Part shown: positions 8,499 through 18,406 of the stretch, piece after piece | How the letters are laid out: every line of letters starts with the position of its first letter | Position numbering within the stretch: the stretch's first letter is position 1 | NCBI RefSeq assembly: GCF_004634245.1 | Contig: NZ_SJTF01000003.1 | Coordinates: forward strand, 1 to 64,000 | Direction of reading: 5' to 3' | Source: Flavobacterium foetidum | Lineage (GTDB): Bacteria; Bacteroidota; Bacteroidia; Flavobacteriales; Flavobacteriaceae | Length of the DNA: 64,000 bases | Translations under genes and position numbers: made by a program | The notes under the pieces: generated by a model | The model's input: only the letters and a program-made list of their open reading frames with translations | What the model was told of the DNA's origin: nothing | Database searches by the model: none

Positions 8499-10355
8499 AT
8501 GAAGAAAATACTTTACACCCTAGCTCTGGCGGTAACCTTTTGGAGCTGTAAAACAGGTAGCACTGGATCCGCTAAAAGCAATACGGTAGAAGTGAACATT
8601 AATTTAACTGACGTAAAAGACGATAAAGTTTTAGTAACTGTTACTCCTCCAGCCATTAAAACAGACGAAATTGTTTACAGCATTCCTAAAACGGTTCCTG
8701 GAACTTATTCTACAGACAATTACGGTAAATATTCAGAAGATTTCAAGGCTTTTGATGCCAAAGGAAACGCTCTTACAGTAAAGAGAATTAATGACAACTC
8801 TTGGTCTATCTCAAATGCAAAGACTTTGAGCAAAATAACCTATTTGGTAAACGATACTTTTGATACTGAAAAAGGTACAGGATTCGGAAATGACGATGTA
8901 TTTTCTCCTGCCGGAACAAACATCAATGCTGGTGTAAACTTTATGGTTAATACTCACGGATTTGTAGGCTATTTTCAGGATAAGTTAGATGTTCCTTATA
9001 AAGTTACAATTACGCATCCAGAAACGCTTTGGGGCGCAACTTCTATGACAGATGAAGATGACAGTAAAACTTCGGATGTTTTTAAGACTTCACGTTATGC
9101 CGTTTTAGTCGAAAATCCGATCATGTATTCTAAACCGGATTACACTACTTTTAACGTAAACGGAATGGATATTCTGATTGCTGTTTATTCTCCGACTGGA
9201 AAGTTTACTGCAGAAAGCATTACTCCAGAGATGAAAACCATGATGACCGCTCAGAAAAACTTTTTAGGAAAAGTAAATTCTACTAAAAAATATACGGTTC
9301 TATTGTATCTTTCAAGTATGGCAAAAGACGATGCGCACGGATTTGGAGCACTTGAGCACCCTACCGCTACAACAGTTGTCTTGCCTGAATCGATGCCAAA
9401 AGAAAAATTGGTTGAATCGATGAAAGATGTGGTTTCGCACGAATTCTTCCATATCGTGACTCCATTAACGATTCATTCTAAAGAAATTCAGTTTTTTGAC
9501 TATAACGACCCAAAAATGTCTGAGCACTTATGGATGTACGAAGGTGTAACAGAATACTTTGCCAATCTTTTCCAAATCAATCAAGGCTTGATTGACGAAG
9601 CTGAATTCTACACTCGTATTGCAGACAAAATCCAACAGTCTAAAAGTTTAGATGATACAATGTCGTTTACCAAAATGAGTGCGAATGTCTTGGAGCAACC
9701 GTATAAAGACCAATATCTGAATGTTTATCAGAAAGGTGCTTTAATCGGAATGTGCATTGACATCATCATAAGAGAAAAAAGCAACGGCGAAAGAGGAATT
9801 CTTGATTTGATGCATAAATTATCTAACGAATATGGTGTAGAAAAACCATTTAACGACAACGAGCTTTTTGCAAAAATCACTTCATTGACTTATCCTGAAG
9901 TTGGTGAATTCTTAACAAAATATGTTGCAGGAACAACTCCGATACCTTACGATTTTTATCTGGCAAAAGTGGGTGTTGCTAAAGCGAAAGAGAAAAAACC
10001 AGGCAATCCGTTTTTGAAAGGTCAAACTCCTTACATCAAAGTGGATAAAGCGACAAAAGAAATCGCTGTTCGTCCTGACATCGAAATAAATGATTTCTTT
10101 AAAAACTTAAATCTTAAAGGCAACGACATCATTCTAGCTGTAAACAACAAATCTTACAATCTGGACAACATCTATGATTTGATTACAGAAAGTGAAAACT
10201 GGAAAGAAAACGACCCAATCTCTTTAAAAGTTAAGCGTAATGGGAAAGAAGAAACTATTAAAGGAACTGTAAAATTGCCATACGAAGAAGCCGAAACTTT
10301 TAAAGCAGTTGATGCTTCTAGAGATAAGCTTAAAAATGCATGGTTAAAGGGATAA
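8499..10355 (+). CDS. M61-family metallopeptidase with PDZ domain, lipoprotein
   Basis: Zinc aminopeptidase-like protein of family M61 (glycyl aminopeptidase type), anchored by a lipobox ending at Cys17 (TFWSC) and so acting in the envelope. An N-terminal beta domain (about 25-190) precedes the catalytic domain. HEFFH sits at residues 314-318, and the downstream Glu ligand is in EGVTEYF near 351. The C-terminal part (about 505-595) looks like a PDZ domain, with DIILAVNNKSYNLDNIYDLI and LKVKRNGKEE. 618 aa is the usual size. A bidirectional terminator lies behind it. Confidence 0.9.
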   Translation: MKKILYTLALAVTFWSCKTGSTGSAKSNTVEVNINLTDVKDDKVLVTVTPPAIKTDEIVYSIPKTVPGTYSTDNYGKYSEDFKAFDAKGNALTVKRINDNSWSISNAKTLSKITYLVNDTFDTEKGTGFGNDDVFSPAGTNINAGVNFMVNTHGFVGYFQDKLDVPYKVTITHPETLWGATSMTDEDDSKTSDVFKTSRYAVLVENPIMYSKPDYTTFNVNGMDILIAVYSPTGKFTAESITPEMKTMMTAQKNFLGKVNSTKKYTVLLYLSSMAKDDAHGFGALEHPTATTVVLPESMPKEKLVESMKDVVSHEFFHIVTPLTIHSKEIQFFDYNDPKMSEHLWMYEGVTEYFANLFQINQGLIDEAEFYTRIADKIQQSKSLDDTMSFTKMSANVLEQPYKDQYLNVYQKGALIGMCIDIIIREKSNGERGILDLMHKLSNEYGVEKPFNDNELFAKITSLTYPEVGEFLTKYVAGTTPIPYDFYLAKVGVAKAKEKKPGNPFLKGQTPYIKVDKATKEIAVRPDIEINDFFKNLNLKGNDIILAVNNKSYNLDNIYDLITESENWKENDPISLKVKRNGKEETIKGTVKLPYEEAETFKAVDASRDKLKNAWLKG

Positions 10356-10376
10356 TTTCTTTTAAAAGCATAAAAA

Positions 10377-10404
10377 GACCGACAAGTGATTGTCGGTTTT
10401 TTTT
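10377..10404. terminator. Bidirectional terminator between convergent genes
   Basis: Stem accgacaa / ttgtcggt with loop gtga. A T-run follows on the plus strand and a shorter one on the minus strand. It lies between the M61 gene and the convergent hypothetical gene. Confidence 0.8.
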
Positions 10405-10438
10405 ATGAGTTCTAAGAACTAAACAAAGTTTTAGATAT

Positions 10439-10882
10439 CTATTTCTTCACCGGAAATTTCCAGTCAAATTCGTCTTTGCTGTTGATTATGGCACCTATTT
10501 CAAATTTCACAACCTCATTAAATTCGGTTTGAAGAATAAACCAGTTGTCTTCGTTAAAGTAATTTTCAAAAGTGTCAAAAGTTTCTTGGGTGTATTTTGT
10601 AATTCCTTTACCAGCAAAATCCTTTTTTACATCAGCAATATTTCTTCCGATTAATTTAAATCCGAAAACTTCTAAATCGGCACTTGATGCTACTATATAA
10701 CCCAATTTGAAATCTTCTTCTTGATAAAATGTCAATCGTGCTTTTAGTGCATTGTACACAAAAATCACGTTCTCATCTTCGTCTTTATAGTTTTTATCAG
10801 GTTTTCCTAAAGCCGCTGTTACATCATGCTGCTTCATTCCGAAAAGCAGTTTATCAATTCCTGATTTTAAATTTATCTTCAT
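10439..10882 (-). CDS. Hypothetical protein
   Basis: A 147-aa soluble protein, not recognised. It has no signal peptide or membrane segment. The opening KLLFGMKQHDVTAALGKPD resembles the start of small SmpA/BLIP-like or lipoprotein-E folds, in which a short helix and a GxP turn precede beta strands, but this is a weak impression. The rest alternates short strands and helices and ends in FDWKFPVKK. It converges on the M61 gene and is separated from the GH92 gene by about 145 bases. Confidence 0.65.
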   Translation of the reverse strand: MKINLKSGIDKLLFGMKQHDVTAALGKPDKNYKDEDENVIFVYNALKARLTFYQEEDFKLGYIVASSADLEVFGFKLIGRNIADVKKDFAGKGITKYTQETFDTFENYFNEDNWFILQTEFNEVVKFEIGAIINSKDEFDWKFPVKK

Positions 10883-10935
10883 ATTTACTTGTCTTTATTT
10901 GAAGGGCAAATTTCGTAAAGTTTTTTCTTGTTCTG

Positions 10936-10975
10936 CCACGAATTGCACAAATTTTCTCGAATTAAATTATATCCT
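10936..10975. repeat. Dispersed 'gccacgaatt' repeat
   Basis: The sequence gccacgaattgcacaaatt belongs to the same dispersed family as 16163-16192 and the two arms at 24571 and 24710. It lies in a gap of about 145 bases between two genes. Confidence 0.55.
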
Positions 10976-11028
10976 TAGACAAAAAGACCTAACAGGTTTT
11001 TAAAACCTCTTAGGTCTAAAATCGACCC

Positions 11029-13362
11029 TTAACTTTTAAAATTCTTCTTGTTCGGTTTACTGCTCATATAAAACGTAATTTTTCCGCCATTCACAACATC
11101 TTCATGCTTTAAGAAAGGTCTCGAAAGCTCTTTTCCGTTTAAAAGCACTTTTGAAACAAATACATTTTTATCAGATTGATTAACGGTTGTGACTTCAAAG
11201 ATTTTTCCGTTTTCCAAATTTAAAATGGCGTTTTTCATTAACGGACTTCCTAAAGCGTATTCGTTTGAACCTGGCGCAACTGGATAAAATCCTAAACTGC
11301 TGAAAATATACCAAGCGCTCATTTGTCCGAAATCATCATTTCCACCTAAGCCATCAGCTCCATTTCTGTACATTTTTTTTAAGATCATTCTAATTTTATC
11401 TTGTGCTTTCCATGGAGAATCTGTCCAATTGTACAAATAAACTACGTGATGCGAAGGCTCGTTTCCGTGAACGTAATTTCCAATGATTCCATCTCTGGTA
11501 ATGTCTTCCGTATTTTCAAAATATTTGTCCGGAAGATGCATAGTAAACAGCGAATCTAAACGGACTTTAAACTGATCGTTTCCTCCCATCATTTTAACCA
11601 TTTCTGATGGATCGTGAGGCACATACAAACTGTAATTCCATGAATTTCCTTCAATAAAACCTTGCCCATGCGTATCTAAAGGATCAAATTCTTTCTTAAA
11701 AGTTCCATCAGCTAATTTTGGACGCATAAATCCCGTTTTGGCATCGTAAACGTTTTTATAATTCTCCGATCTTTTAATAAATTCATTATATACATCCGTC
11801 TTCCCAAGTTTCTTTGCCGCTTGCGCAATTGCCCAGTCATCATAAGCATATTCTAAAGTTTTAGAAACCGAAGAACCATTTTTGTCTTCTGGCACATAAC
11901 CCTGTTTTAGGTAGTATTCGAGTCCATCGTAATAAGGCACTTTTGCAGTATTGACACAGGCTTGAAGCGCTTTTGCAGCATCAAAATTTACATTGCCTTT
12001 TACAATTGCATCTGCCACAACCGAAACCGAATGATACCCGATCATGCACCAGTTTTCATTGGCATAGTGCGACCAAATAGGCAGCATTTTATGAACACTT
12101 TGATCAGAATGTGCCAACATCGAACTTACCATGTCGCTATTTCGTTTTGGCTGCACAATATTAAAGAGCGGATGCAAAGCCCGATACGTATCCCAAAGCG
12201 AATAACTAGTGTAATTGGTAAAGTTTTCTGCTTTATGCACATTCATATCCAAACCTTTATAATTTCGGTCTAAATCCATGTATTCTGTGGGACCTAGAAA
12301 CGCATGGTACATTGCGGTGTAAAAGTTTACATAATCTTCTTTCTGAATAGCTTCAATCTGAATTTTATTCAACTCACGATTCCAAATTTCCTGACTTTGT
12401 TTTTTTACTTTTTCAAAATCCCAGTCAGGAGTTTCCTTTTTCATATTTTCCAATGCTCCTGCCGAACTTACTGGAGATAAAGCCATTTTGATTTTGATTT
12501 TTTCGCCTTCGTTAGTATCAAAATCAAAAAACAATTTTAAGTTTTGTCCTGCCATTTCTGGAAAATTTTTGGTCTGATCAAATTTTCGCCAAAAACCTCC
12601 ATAAACACTTTTTTCCTGTGCCTGCTGACCATAACTTTTTATTGGTTTGTTAAAAGACATGGCAAAATAAACCGTTCTGGTTCTCGCCCACCCATTGGTC
12701 TGACGGTAACCTGTAATTAAAGTATCGTTTTCTACACGTACAAAAGTCCAGACATTTTTTTTGTCGTAATTATAGATTCCGGCAGTTAAATCCAGAATAA
12801 TATGTGCTTCATTAGATTTTGGGAAAGTGTATTGATGCATTCCGACGCGCGTGGTAGCTGTAAACTCTGCCTTAATCTGGTGATCTTCTAATAGCACGCT
12901 GTAATAGGCTGGTTCGGCTTTTTCTGTTTTATGCGAAAATACAGAACGATAACCTGATTCTGGTTTAGAAGCAGTTCCCGGATTTAGCTGAAGTTTGCCT
13001 ACTGTCGGCATGATTAGGAAATCTCCAAGATCCGAATGTCCGGTACCACTGAAATGCGTATGGCTGAAACCAACAATCGTTTTGTCTTCATACTGATAAC
13101 CGGCGCAGTATTTATAAACTTCTCCGTTGTATTTGCCATTCAGACTGTAAGCAATCGTATCGGTTTCGGGACTCAGCTGCACGCTTCCAAATGGAACTGT
13201 AGCGCCAGGATAAGTATGTCCCATTCTTGCCGTACCAATCATAGGGTCTACGTACTGAATCAAATTTCGTTTTTCATTTATTTTTTGCTGTCCATTTATA
13301 GTTAAACCAAGCATAAAAAGTGATATTCCGAAAAGAAAATTGCTGCGATTTATTGTAATCAT
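11029..13362 (-). CDS. GH92-family alpha-mannosidase, exported
   Basis: Calcium-dependent exo-acting alpha-mannosidase of glycoside hydrolase family 92, which trims mannose from N-glycans or mannans. An N-terminal signal peptide (about 1-24) directs export. The N-terminal beta-sandwich begins at YVDPMIGTARMGHTYPG and PFGSVQLSPET, the family signature. The (alpha/alpha)6 domain includes SLWDTYRALHPLF, EGNSWNYSLYVPHD, GNEPSHHVVYLYN and GGNDDFGQMSAWYIFSSLG, which contain the usual catalytic-site acids and Ca ligands. 777 aa is typical. No SusC/SusD pair is adjacent, so it is not part of a visible polysaccharide locus. Confidence 0.93.
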   Translation of the reverse strand: MITINRSNFLFGISLFMLGLTINGQQKINEKRNLIQYVDPMIGTARMGHTYPGATVPFGSVQLSPETDTIAYSLNGKYNGEVYKYCAGYQYEDKTIVGFSHTHFSGTGHSDLGDFLIMPTVGKLQLNPGTASKPESGYRSVFSHKTEKAEPAYYSVLLEDHQIKAEFTATTRVGMHQYTFPKSNEAHIILDLTAGIYNYDKKNVWTFVRVENDTLITGYRQTNGWARTRTVYFAMSFNKPIKSYGQQAQEKSVYGGFWRKFDQTKNFPEMAGQNLKLFFDFDTNEGEKIKIKMALSPVSSAGALENMKKETPDWDFEKVKKQSQEIWNRELNKIQIEAIQKEDYVNFYTAMYHAFLGPTEYMDLDRNYKGLDMNVHKAENFTNYTSYSLWDTYRALHPLFNIVQPKRNSDMVSSMLAHSDQSVHKMLPIWSHYANENWCMIGYHSVSVVADAIVKGNVNFDAAKALQACVNTAKVPYYDGLEYYLKQGYVPEDKNGSSVSKTLEYAYDDWAIAQAAKKLGKTDVYNEFIKRSENYKNVYDAKTGFMRPKLADGTFKKEFDPLDTHGQGFIEGNSWNYSLYVPHDPSEMVKMMGGNDQFKVRLDSLFTMHLPDKYFENTEDITRDGIIGNYVHGNEPSHHVVYLYNWTDSPWKAQDKIRMILKKMYRNGADGLGGNDDFGQMSAWYIFSSLGFYPVAPGSNEYALGSPLMKNAILNLENGKIFEVTTVNQSDKNVFVSKVLLNGKELSRPFLKHEDVVNGGKITFYMSSKPNKKNFKS

Positions 13363-13459
13363 CTTAAAGTTTTTCTTATTTTTTGTTTTAATTTAGAAAA
13401 GTACAATAAAAACTGTTTTTAAAAAACATTATTTTTAATGCAACTCGAAAGCTTTTAAA

Positions 13460-13467
13460 TATCTTTG
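13460..13467 (+). promoter_or_regulatory. -7 box before the gene at 13493
   Basis: TATCTTTG, an exact TAnnTTTG match, 25 bases before the start codon. Confidence 0.5.
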
Positions 13468-13492
13468 AATTTATTACTAGCCAAAAACCACT

Positions 13493-14116
13493 ATGAAAAA
13501 GTATCTTCTACTTCTGTTTTCCTTTTATTCAATCTTCATTTTCTCTCAAAAAAATGAAAGCCGTAAACTTAGCAAACAAGAAATTAAAGATAGAGATCTG
13601 GAAAACATTTCGGATTTTCCTATTTACAAAGCGATTGAATTTCAAGATAAAAGCGGCGTGTATGACTTGATTTTTGCCGAAAATCAAAAAATAATTTCTA
13701 AAAAAGACACTTTAAATACGAAAATCCAAGCAATATGCGTGATGAATGATCATGGTGGTTTCTTGGAAAAATGGAGAATTAATGATTTACTGGAAGATTA
13801 TGTTCCGAAAGAAACCACAATTTGGTTTTGGACAAAATATTGCAGCACCAAAGATCTTGATGGCGATGGCTATACTGATCCCGTTATTGTATATGGAAGC
13901 AAAACAGAATATGGAGAAATAAGACGTCTTAAAATTATAACGGTTTATAAAAACAAAAAATATGCAATCCGCGCTGTAGAATGTGACTTAGACGATTGCA
14001 GAAGTTTTAAAAAGGATCAAAATTGGAATACGCTGCCTCAGAAAATAAAAACGTATGTTGATCAGCTAGTAACAAAACTTAGAAAAGAACAGAATTTGCT
14101 TTTGAAAAATGGATAG
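13493..14116 (+). CDS. Exported hypothetical protein, resembles the M949_RS01915 family
   Basis: A 207-aa protein with a signal peptide (about 1-19, ending IFSQ). The remainder is a soluble domain with an EF-hand-like Asp loop, KDLDGDGYTDPVIVYG (about 122-137), and two Cys pairs or singles (ICVMND, KYCSTKD, ECDLDDCRSF) that may form disulfides outside the cytoplasm. The pattern recalls proteins annotated as M949_RS01915-family surface polysaccharide biosynthesis proteins in related bacteria; that link is from memory and is not proof of function. It is monocistronic. Confidence 0.6.
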   Translation: MKKYLLLLFSFYSIFIFSQKNESRKLSKQEIKDRDLENISDFPIYKAIEFQDKSGVYDLIFAENQKIISKKDTLNTKIQAICVMNDHGGFLEKWRINDLLEDYVPKETTIWFWTKYCSTKDLDGDGYTDPVIVYGSKTEYGEIRRLKIITVYKNKKYAIRAVECDLDDCRSFKKDQNWNTLPQKIKTYVDQLVTKLRKEQNLLLKNG

Positions 14117-14285
14117 ATAAGTGAAATTCCAAAAACTTAGAAATTCCAAAACTTAGAAACTCCAAAACTTAGAAATTACTTCGTCTGTTCGCTATCGCTC
14201 GAGTCCAAATTCCAAAAACTTGAAACTTGAAACTTGAAACCTGAAACTTTAAACCTGAAACTTTAAACCTGAAACTTGAAACCCT
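14117..14285. repeat. Simple-repeat tract (aaacttgaaac / ccaaaacttagaaa)
   Basis: Tandem degenerate copies of ccaaaacttagaaatt followed by tandem aaacttgaaac/ctgaaacttt heptamer-like units fill the gap between the two flanking genes. The same motif family recurs near 26880-26985, 39017-39100, 39260-39305, 42705-42730, 44360-44415 and 52550-52600. Confidence 0.85.
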
Positions 14286-14293
14286 AAACAAAA

Positions 14294-14650
14294 CTACTCA
14301 CTCATTTCATCGTAACGTTCTGGAACTTGAGGGTCGTAAAGCGGGCATTTGAATTCTTCCATGATGTCTACTAATTTGTTCATGGTTTTTCCTTCCGTTC
14401 CGTAGCAGTCTATTTTGACGCTTTGAGGTGTTGTGATTACTTGAAAAGCACCTCGGCCTTTTGGATTTTTCCAGCTGTTTTCATCTACTCTTTCCCATTC
14501 AGAAAAAACGGAATTTATTCGATTTACGATTACATCTATTTGAAGAACAGCCAGACCTTCTACTTCTTCTTTTTCAATAAGAGCTTCATAAACTTCCTGA
14601 TTATTCAGGTACATTTCGTCTAGATATTTCCAAAAAAGTAATTCGTACAT
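14294..14650 (-). CDS. Hypothetical protein
   Basis: A 118-aa acidic soluble protein that is not recognised. An N-terminal helical part, ELLFWKYLDEMYLNNQEVYEALIEK, is followed by a mixed alpha/beta region with the segment WKNPKGRGAFQVITTPQSV. There is no signal peptide and no Cys cluster beyond single residues. It is bounded by simple repeats on both sides, so its neighbours say nothing about its role. Confidence 0.6.
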   Translation of the reverse strand: MYELLFWKYLDEMYLNNQEVYEALIEKEEVEGLAVLQIDVIVNRINSVFSEWERVDENSWKNPKGRGAFQVITTPQSVKIDCYGTEGKTMNKLVDIMEEFKCPLYDPQVPERYDEMSE

Positions 14651-14821
14651 AGTAATATTTTAAAACCATATAAGAGATATAAGAAAATATAAGTGCTTTA
14701 AAATCAATTTCATCCTGAACGAAATTGAAGGCGGTCAAATCAAAAAGGGCTTCGACTTCGCTCAGCCTGACAATAAAACCTACTTAAAATGAACTTATAT
14801 CGCTTATATGGTTAATTTATT

Positions 14822-16000
14822 TTAATAATTGAATGTTCCGTATTCGCTTGTAATTGTCAGCTTTTTAGAATCTGAAGCTTCTACTCTACCTACAATCTGC
14901 GCGTCTACATTGAATGATTTTGAAATCTCAATAATATCCTGAGCAATATTTTCAGGAACGTAAAGCTCCATTCTGTGGCCGCAGTTGAAAACTTGGTACA
15001 TTTCTTTCCAGTCGGTTTTAGATTGCTCCTGAATCAATTTAAACAATGGAGGAACTGGAAATAAATTGTCTTTTATAACGTGCAAGTCTTTTACGAAATG
15101 TAAAATCTTAGTTTGCGCACCACCGCTGCAATGCACCATTCCGTGGATATCTTCCGGCGTATATTTATCTAAAATTTTCTTGATAATCGGTGCATAAGTT
15201 CTTGTTGGAGAAAGCACTAATTGTCCAGCATTTATCGGACTGTTTTCGACTTCATCCGTAAGATTAACTTGTCCAGAATAGATTAATTCTTCTGGAACAG
15301 CAGCATCATAACTTTCTGGGTATTTTTTTGCCAAATATTTCCCGAAAACGTCGTGGCGTGCAGAAGTAAGTCCGTTACTTCCCATTCCACCGTTATAGCT
15401 TTTCTCGTAAGTTGCTTGTCCGAAAGAAGCTAAACCTACAATTACGTCTCCTGCTTTAATATTTGCGTTGTCTACAACATCCGATCGTTTCATACGAGCT
15501 GTTACTGTTGAATCAACAATAATAGTACGAACTACATCTCCAACATCTGCAGTTTCTCCTCCTGTTGAATGAATCGTAACACCAAACGATTTTAATTCGT
15601 TGATCAACTCTTCTGTTCCGTTGATGATTGCTGAGATAACCTCGGCCGGAATTAAGTTTTTATTTCTTCCGATTGTTGATGAAAGCAAGATATTATCAGT
15701 TGCTCCAACACATAATAAATCATCAATATTCATGATTAAGGCATCTTGAGCGATTCCTTTCCAAACCGAAAGATCTCCAGTTTCTTTCCAGTACATATAA
15801 GCCAAAGATGATTTTGTACCCGCTCCGTCGGCATGCATGATCAAGCAGTGTTCGTTGTCCTGAGTTAGATAATCAGGAACAATTTTACAGAAAGCCTGCG
15901 GAAATAAACCTTTGTCGATGTTTTTTATAGCGTTGTGTACGTCTTCTTTTGATGCCGAAACACCTCTTTGTGCATATCTTTTGCTAGAATCTGAACTCAT
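14822..16000 (-). CDS. purM: Phosphoribosylformylglycinamidine cyclo-ligase (AIR synthase)
   Basis: ATP-dependent AIR synthase of purine biosynthesis (FGAM to aminoimidazole ribonucleotide), cytosolic. The PurM-like fold shows HADGAGTKSSLAYM near residues 54-67, DALIMNIDDLLCVGA near 86-100, and GGETADVGDVV near 146-156. The start is set at the ATG at 16000 (MSSDSSKRYAQRG), because the upstream in-frame extension of 37 residues does not resemble the family. That gives 392 aa, normal for the Bacteroidota form. It lies downstream of the type III glutamine synthetase on the same strand, with about 215 bases between them. Confidence 0.87.
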   Translation of the reverse strand: MSSDSSKRYAQRGVSASKEDVHNAIKNIDKGLFPQAFCKIVPDYLTQDNEHCLIMHADGAGTKSSLAYMYWKETGDLSVWKGIAQDALIMNIDDLLCVGATDNILLSSTIGRNKNLIPAEVISAIINGTEELINELKSFGVTIHSTGGETADVGDVVRTIIVDSTVTARMKRSDVVDNANIKAGDVIVGLASFGQATYEKSYNGGMGSNGLTSARHDVFGKYLAKKYPESYDAAVPEELIYSGQVNLTDEVENSPINAGQLVLSPTRTYAPIIKKILDKYTPEDIHGMVHCSGGAQTKILHFVKDLHVIKDNLFPVPPLFKLIQEQSKTDWKEMYQVFNCGHRMELYVPENIAQDIIEISKSFNVDAQIVGRVEASDSKKLTITSEYGTFNY

Positions 16001-16162
16001 GAAAATTAGTTTGTGTTGATGTGGTGCAAAGATAATCCCTTTTTTCAATTCTTTGAATGATTCGTATGCTTGATTCAAAAAAAGTTTGCTACGAACTGCA
16101 CTAATTTTCACAAATTTTTATTCTTTCTATAAAATCATCTAAATCAGATTATCAAAAAAAAT

Positions 16163-16192
16163 AAATTCGTGCGAATTCGTGTAATTCGTGGC
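16163..16192. repeat. Dispersed 'gccacgaatt' repeat (inverse orientation)
   Basis: The sequence attcgtgcgaattcgtgtaattcgtggc matches the right arm at 24710-24738. It lies in the gap between purM and the glutamine synthetase gene. Confidence 0.55.
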
Positions 16193-16216
16193 AAAAAAAT
16201 ATCTAGCAAAAAACTT

Positions 16217-18406
16217 TTACTTCGTAAATAACAATTCTCTGTACTTTGTTAATGTCCAGCTTTCGTCATCAACCAAAAGCTCCAGCTTATCACAATGATT
16301 ACGTATTTCATCAAAATAAGGCTTCACATTATTGCAATACGCTTCGGCCATTTTTTGAGCATCTGTCAGCTGATTGGCTTTCTTTCTTTCGTTTGTCATC
16401 GCCAATACTTTAGAATTGATTCCTTCAATATGACCCGAAATTTCCTTAATTAGAACAATCTGCTCTCTTGCAATCGTTTCAAACTCTTTTCCGAAGATTT
16501 CTTTTAATCCTTTTACATTTTCGATTAATGTATTTTGGTAGCGAATCGCAGTCGGAATTACGTGGTTTCTAGAAATATCCCCTAAAACTCTTCCTTCAAT
16601 CTGGATTTTCTTAGTGTATTCTTCCAATTCGATTTCGTAGCGTGCTTCGGCCTCAACATGATTAAAGATTCCTAATTGCTCAAACAATTCTAAAGCTTGT
16701 TTAGAAACTTTGGCTTTAATCGCTTCAGGCGTTGTTTTAAAGTTGCTCAAACCTCTTTTAGCAGCTTCTTTTTCCCAAGCTTCGCTGTAACCGTCTCCTT
16801 CAAAAAGGATTTTTTTAGATTGTTTGATGTATTCTCTTAAGACATTAAAAATTGCATCATCCTTTTTCATGTCTTTCGACTCGATCAAGTTTTCTACTTC
16901 GTTTTTAAAGTCGATTAATTGTTTGGCAACAATGGCATTCAAAGTTGTCATTGCATTAGAACAGTTTGAGTTTGACCCAACAGCTCTAAATTCCCATTTA
17001 TTTCCTGTGAAAGCAAAAGGCGAAGTTCTGTTACGGTCAGTATTATCTAATAGTACGTCTGGAATTTTTCCAACTACGTTTAGTTTAAGATCTGTTTTTT
17101 CTTCTGGAGATAATTTTCCAGTGGTTACACCTTCTAACTCAGACAAAACTTTGGTTAACTGCGCTCCAATAAATACCGACATAATCGCTGGTGGCGCCTC
17201 ATTTGCTCCTAATCTGTGATCGTTACTTGCAGTTGCGATAGACGCTCTTAACAAAGCTTCGTTATCGTTAACTGCCTTAATTGTATTAATAAAGAAAGTT
17301 AAAAACTGCAAATTGCTCATTGGTGTTTTGCTCGGACTCAACAAGTTAACCCCTGTATCTGTAGCCAATGACCAGTTATTGTGTTTTCCAGAGCCGTTTA
17401 CTCCTTTAAATGGTTTTTCGTGGAATAAAACTTTAAAATCATGACGTTCTGCCACTCTCTGCATTACATCCATCAGTAAAGAGTTGTGGTCAACGGCTAA
17501 GTTTGTTTCCTCAAAAATCGGCGCCAATTCAAACTGATTTGGTGCAACCTCGTTATGACGTGTTTTTACCGGAATTCCCAACAACATACATTCTTGTTCC
17601 AAATCTCTCATATATGTGAGAGCACGAGTCGGGATAGATCCAAAATAGTGATCGTCTAACTGCTGTCCTTTTGCAGAAGTATGTCCTAATAATGTTCTTC
17701 CCGTCATCATTAAGTCAGGACGAGAATTTGCTAAAGCTTTGTCAATCAAGAAATATTCTTGCTCCCATCCTAAAGTTGCTGTAACCTTTTTTACGTTTTT
17801 ATCAAAATAGCGGCAAACTTCTGTAGCTGCTTCATCGATTGCAGATAAGGCTCTTAATAAAGGTATTTTGTTGTCTAAAGCTTCTCCTGTGTAAGCAATA
17901 AAAACTGTCGGAATACATAAAGTTGTACCGTATATAAAGGCTGGCGAAGTCGGATCCCAGGCTGTATAACCTCTAGCTTCAAAAGTATTACGGATTCCTC
18001 CGTTCGGGAAACTTGAAGCATCTGGTTCTTGTTGCACTAATTGAGCGCCACCAAATTTTTCTACAGATTCACTTCCGTCATATGAAGTTTCAAAAAAAGC
18101 ATCGTGCTTTTCGGCAGTCGTTCCTGTCAAAGGTTGAAACCAGTGTGTATAATGTGTAACACCTTTTGCAAGCGCCCATTCTTTCATCCCCATGGCAATA
18201 TAGTCTGCCAATTTTCTGTCTATCTTAGTTCCGTGCTGAATCGCATCTCTTACTCCTTTAAAAGCATCAGAAGTCAAGTATTGCTTCATCGCTTTTTCAT
18301 TAAACACATTTGAACCGAAAAGATTTGATTTTCGGCCAATTTCTTCAAAATGCACTGGCTTTCTGTTAGAAGCTTCTTGTAGAGCTTGGAAACGTAATGT
18401 TGACAT
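16217..18406 (-). CDS. glnN: Glutamine synthetase type III
   Basis: ATP-dependent glutamate-ammonia ligase of the large GSIII class, which forms dodecamers of about 83-kDa subunits. The N-terminus FEEIGRKSNLFGSNVFNEK and the motifs LGWEQEYFLID (Mg/Glu binding), HNEVAPNQFELAP, FKGVNGSGKHNNWS and ANEAPPAIMSVF are all diagnostic of GSIII. 729 aa matches the class. It is divergent from the type II-like enzyme at 18835 across a 430-base gap, giving this organism two unrelated glutamine synthetases side by side. No GlnB/AmtB is adjacent. Confidence 0.95.
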   Translation of the reverse strand: MSTLRFQALQEASNRKPVHFEEIGRKSNLFGSNVFNEKAMKQYLTSDAFKGVRDAIQHGTKIDRKLADYIAMGMKEWALAKGVTHYTHWFQPLTGTTAEKHDAFFETSYDGSESVEKFGGAQLVQQEPDASSFPNGGIRNTFEARGYTAWDPTSPAFIYGTTLCIPTVFIAYTGEALDNKIPLLRALSAIDEAATEVCRYFDKNVKKVTATLGWEQEYFLIDKALANSRPDLMMTGRTLLGHTSAKGQQLDDHYFGSIPTRALTYMRDLEQECMLLGIPVKTRHNEVAPNQFELAPIFEETNLAVDHNSLLMDVMQRVAERHDFKVLFHEKPFKGVNGSGKHNNWSLATDTGVNLLSPSKTPMSNLQFLTFFINTIKAVNDNEALLRASIATASNDHRLGANEAPPAIMSVFIGAQLTKVLSELEGVTTGKLSPEEKTDLKLNVVGKIPDVLLDNTDRNRTSPFAFTGNKWEFRAVGSNSNCSNAMTTLNAIVAKQLIDFKNEVENLIESKDMKKDDAIFNVLREYIKQSKKILFEGDGYSEAWEKEAAKRGLSNFKTTPEAIKAKVSKQALELFEQLGIFNHVEAEARYEIELEEYTKKIQIEGRVLGDISRNHVIPTAIRYQNTLIENVKGLKEIFGKEFETIAREQIVLIKEISGHIEGINSKVLAMTNERKKANQLTDAQKMAEAYCNNVKPYFDEIRNHCDKLELLVDDESWTLTKYRELLFTK

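Noticed and set aside
11962-12273. A 103-codon plus-strand ORF within the mannosidase gene
   Set aside because: This is an antisense shadow of the GH92 coding region, which has intact family motifs.
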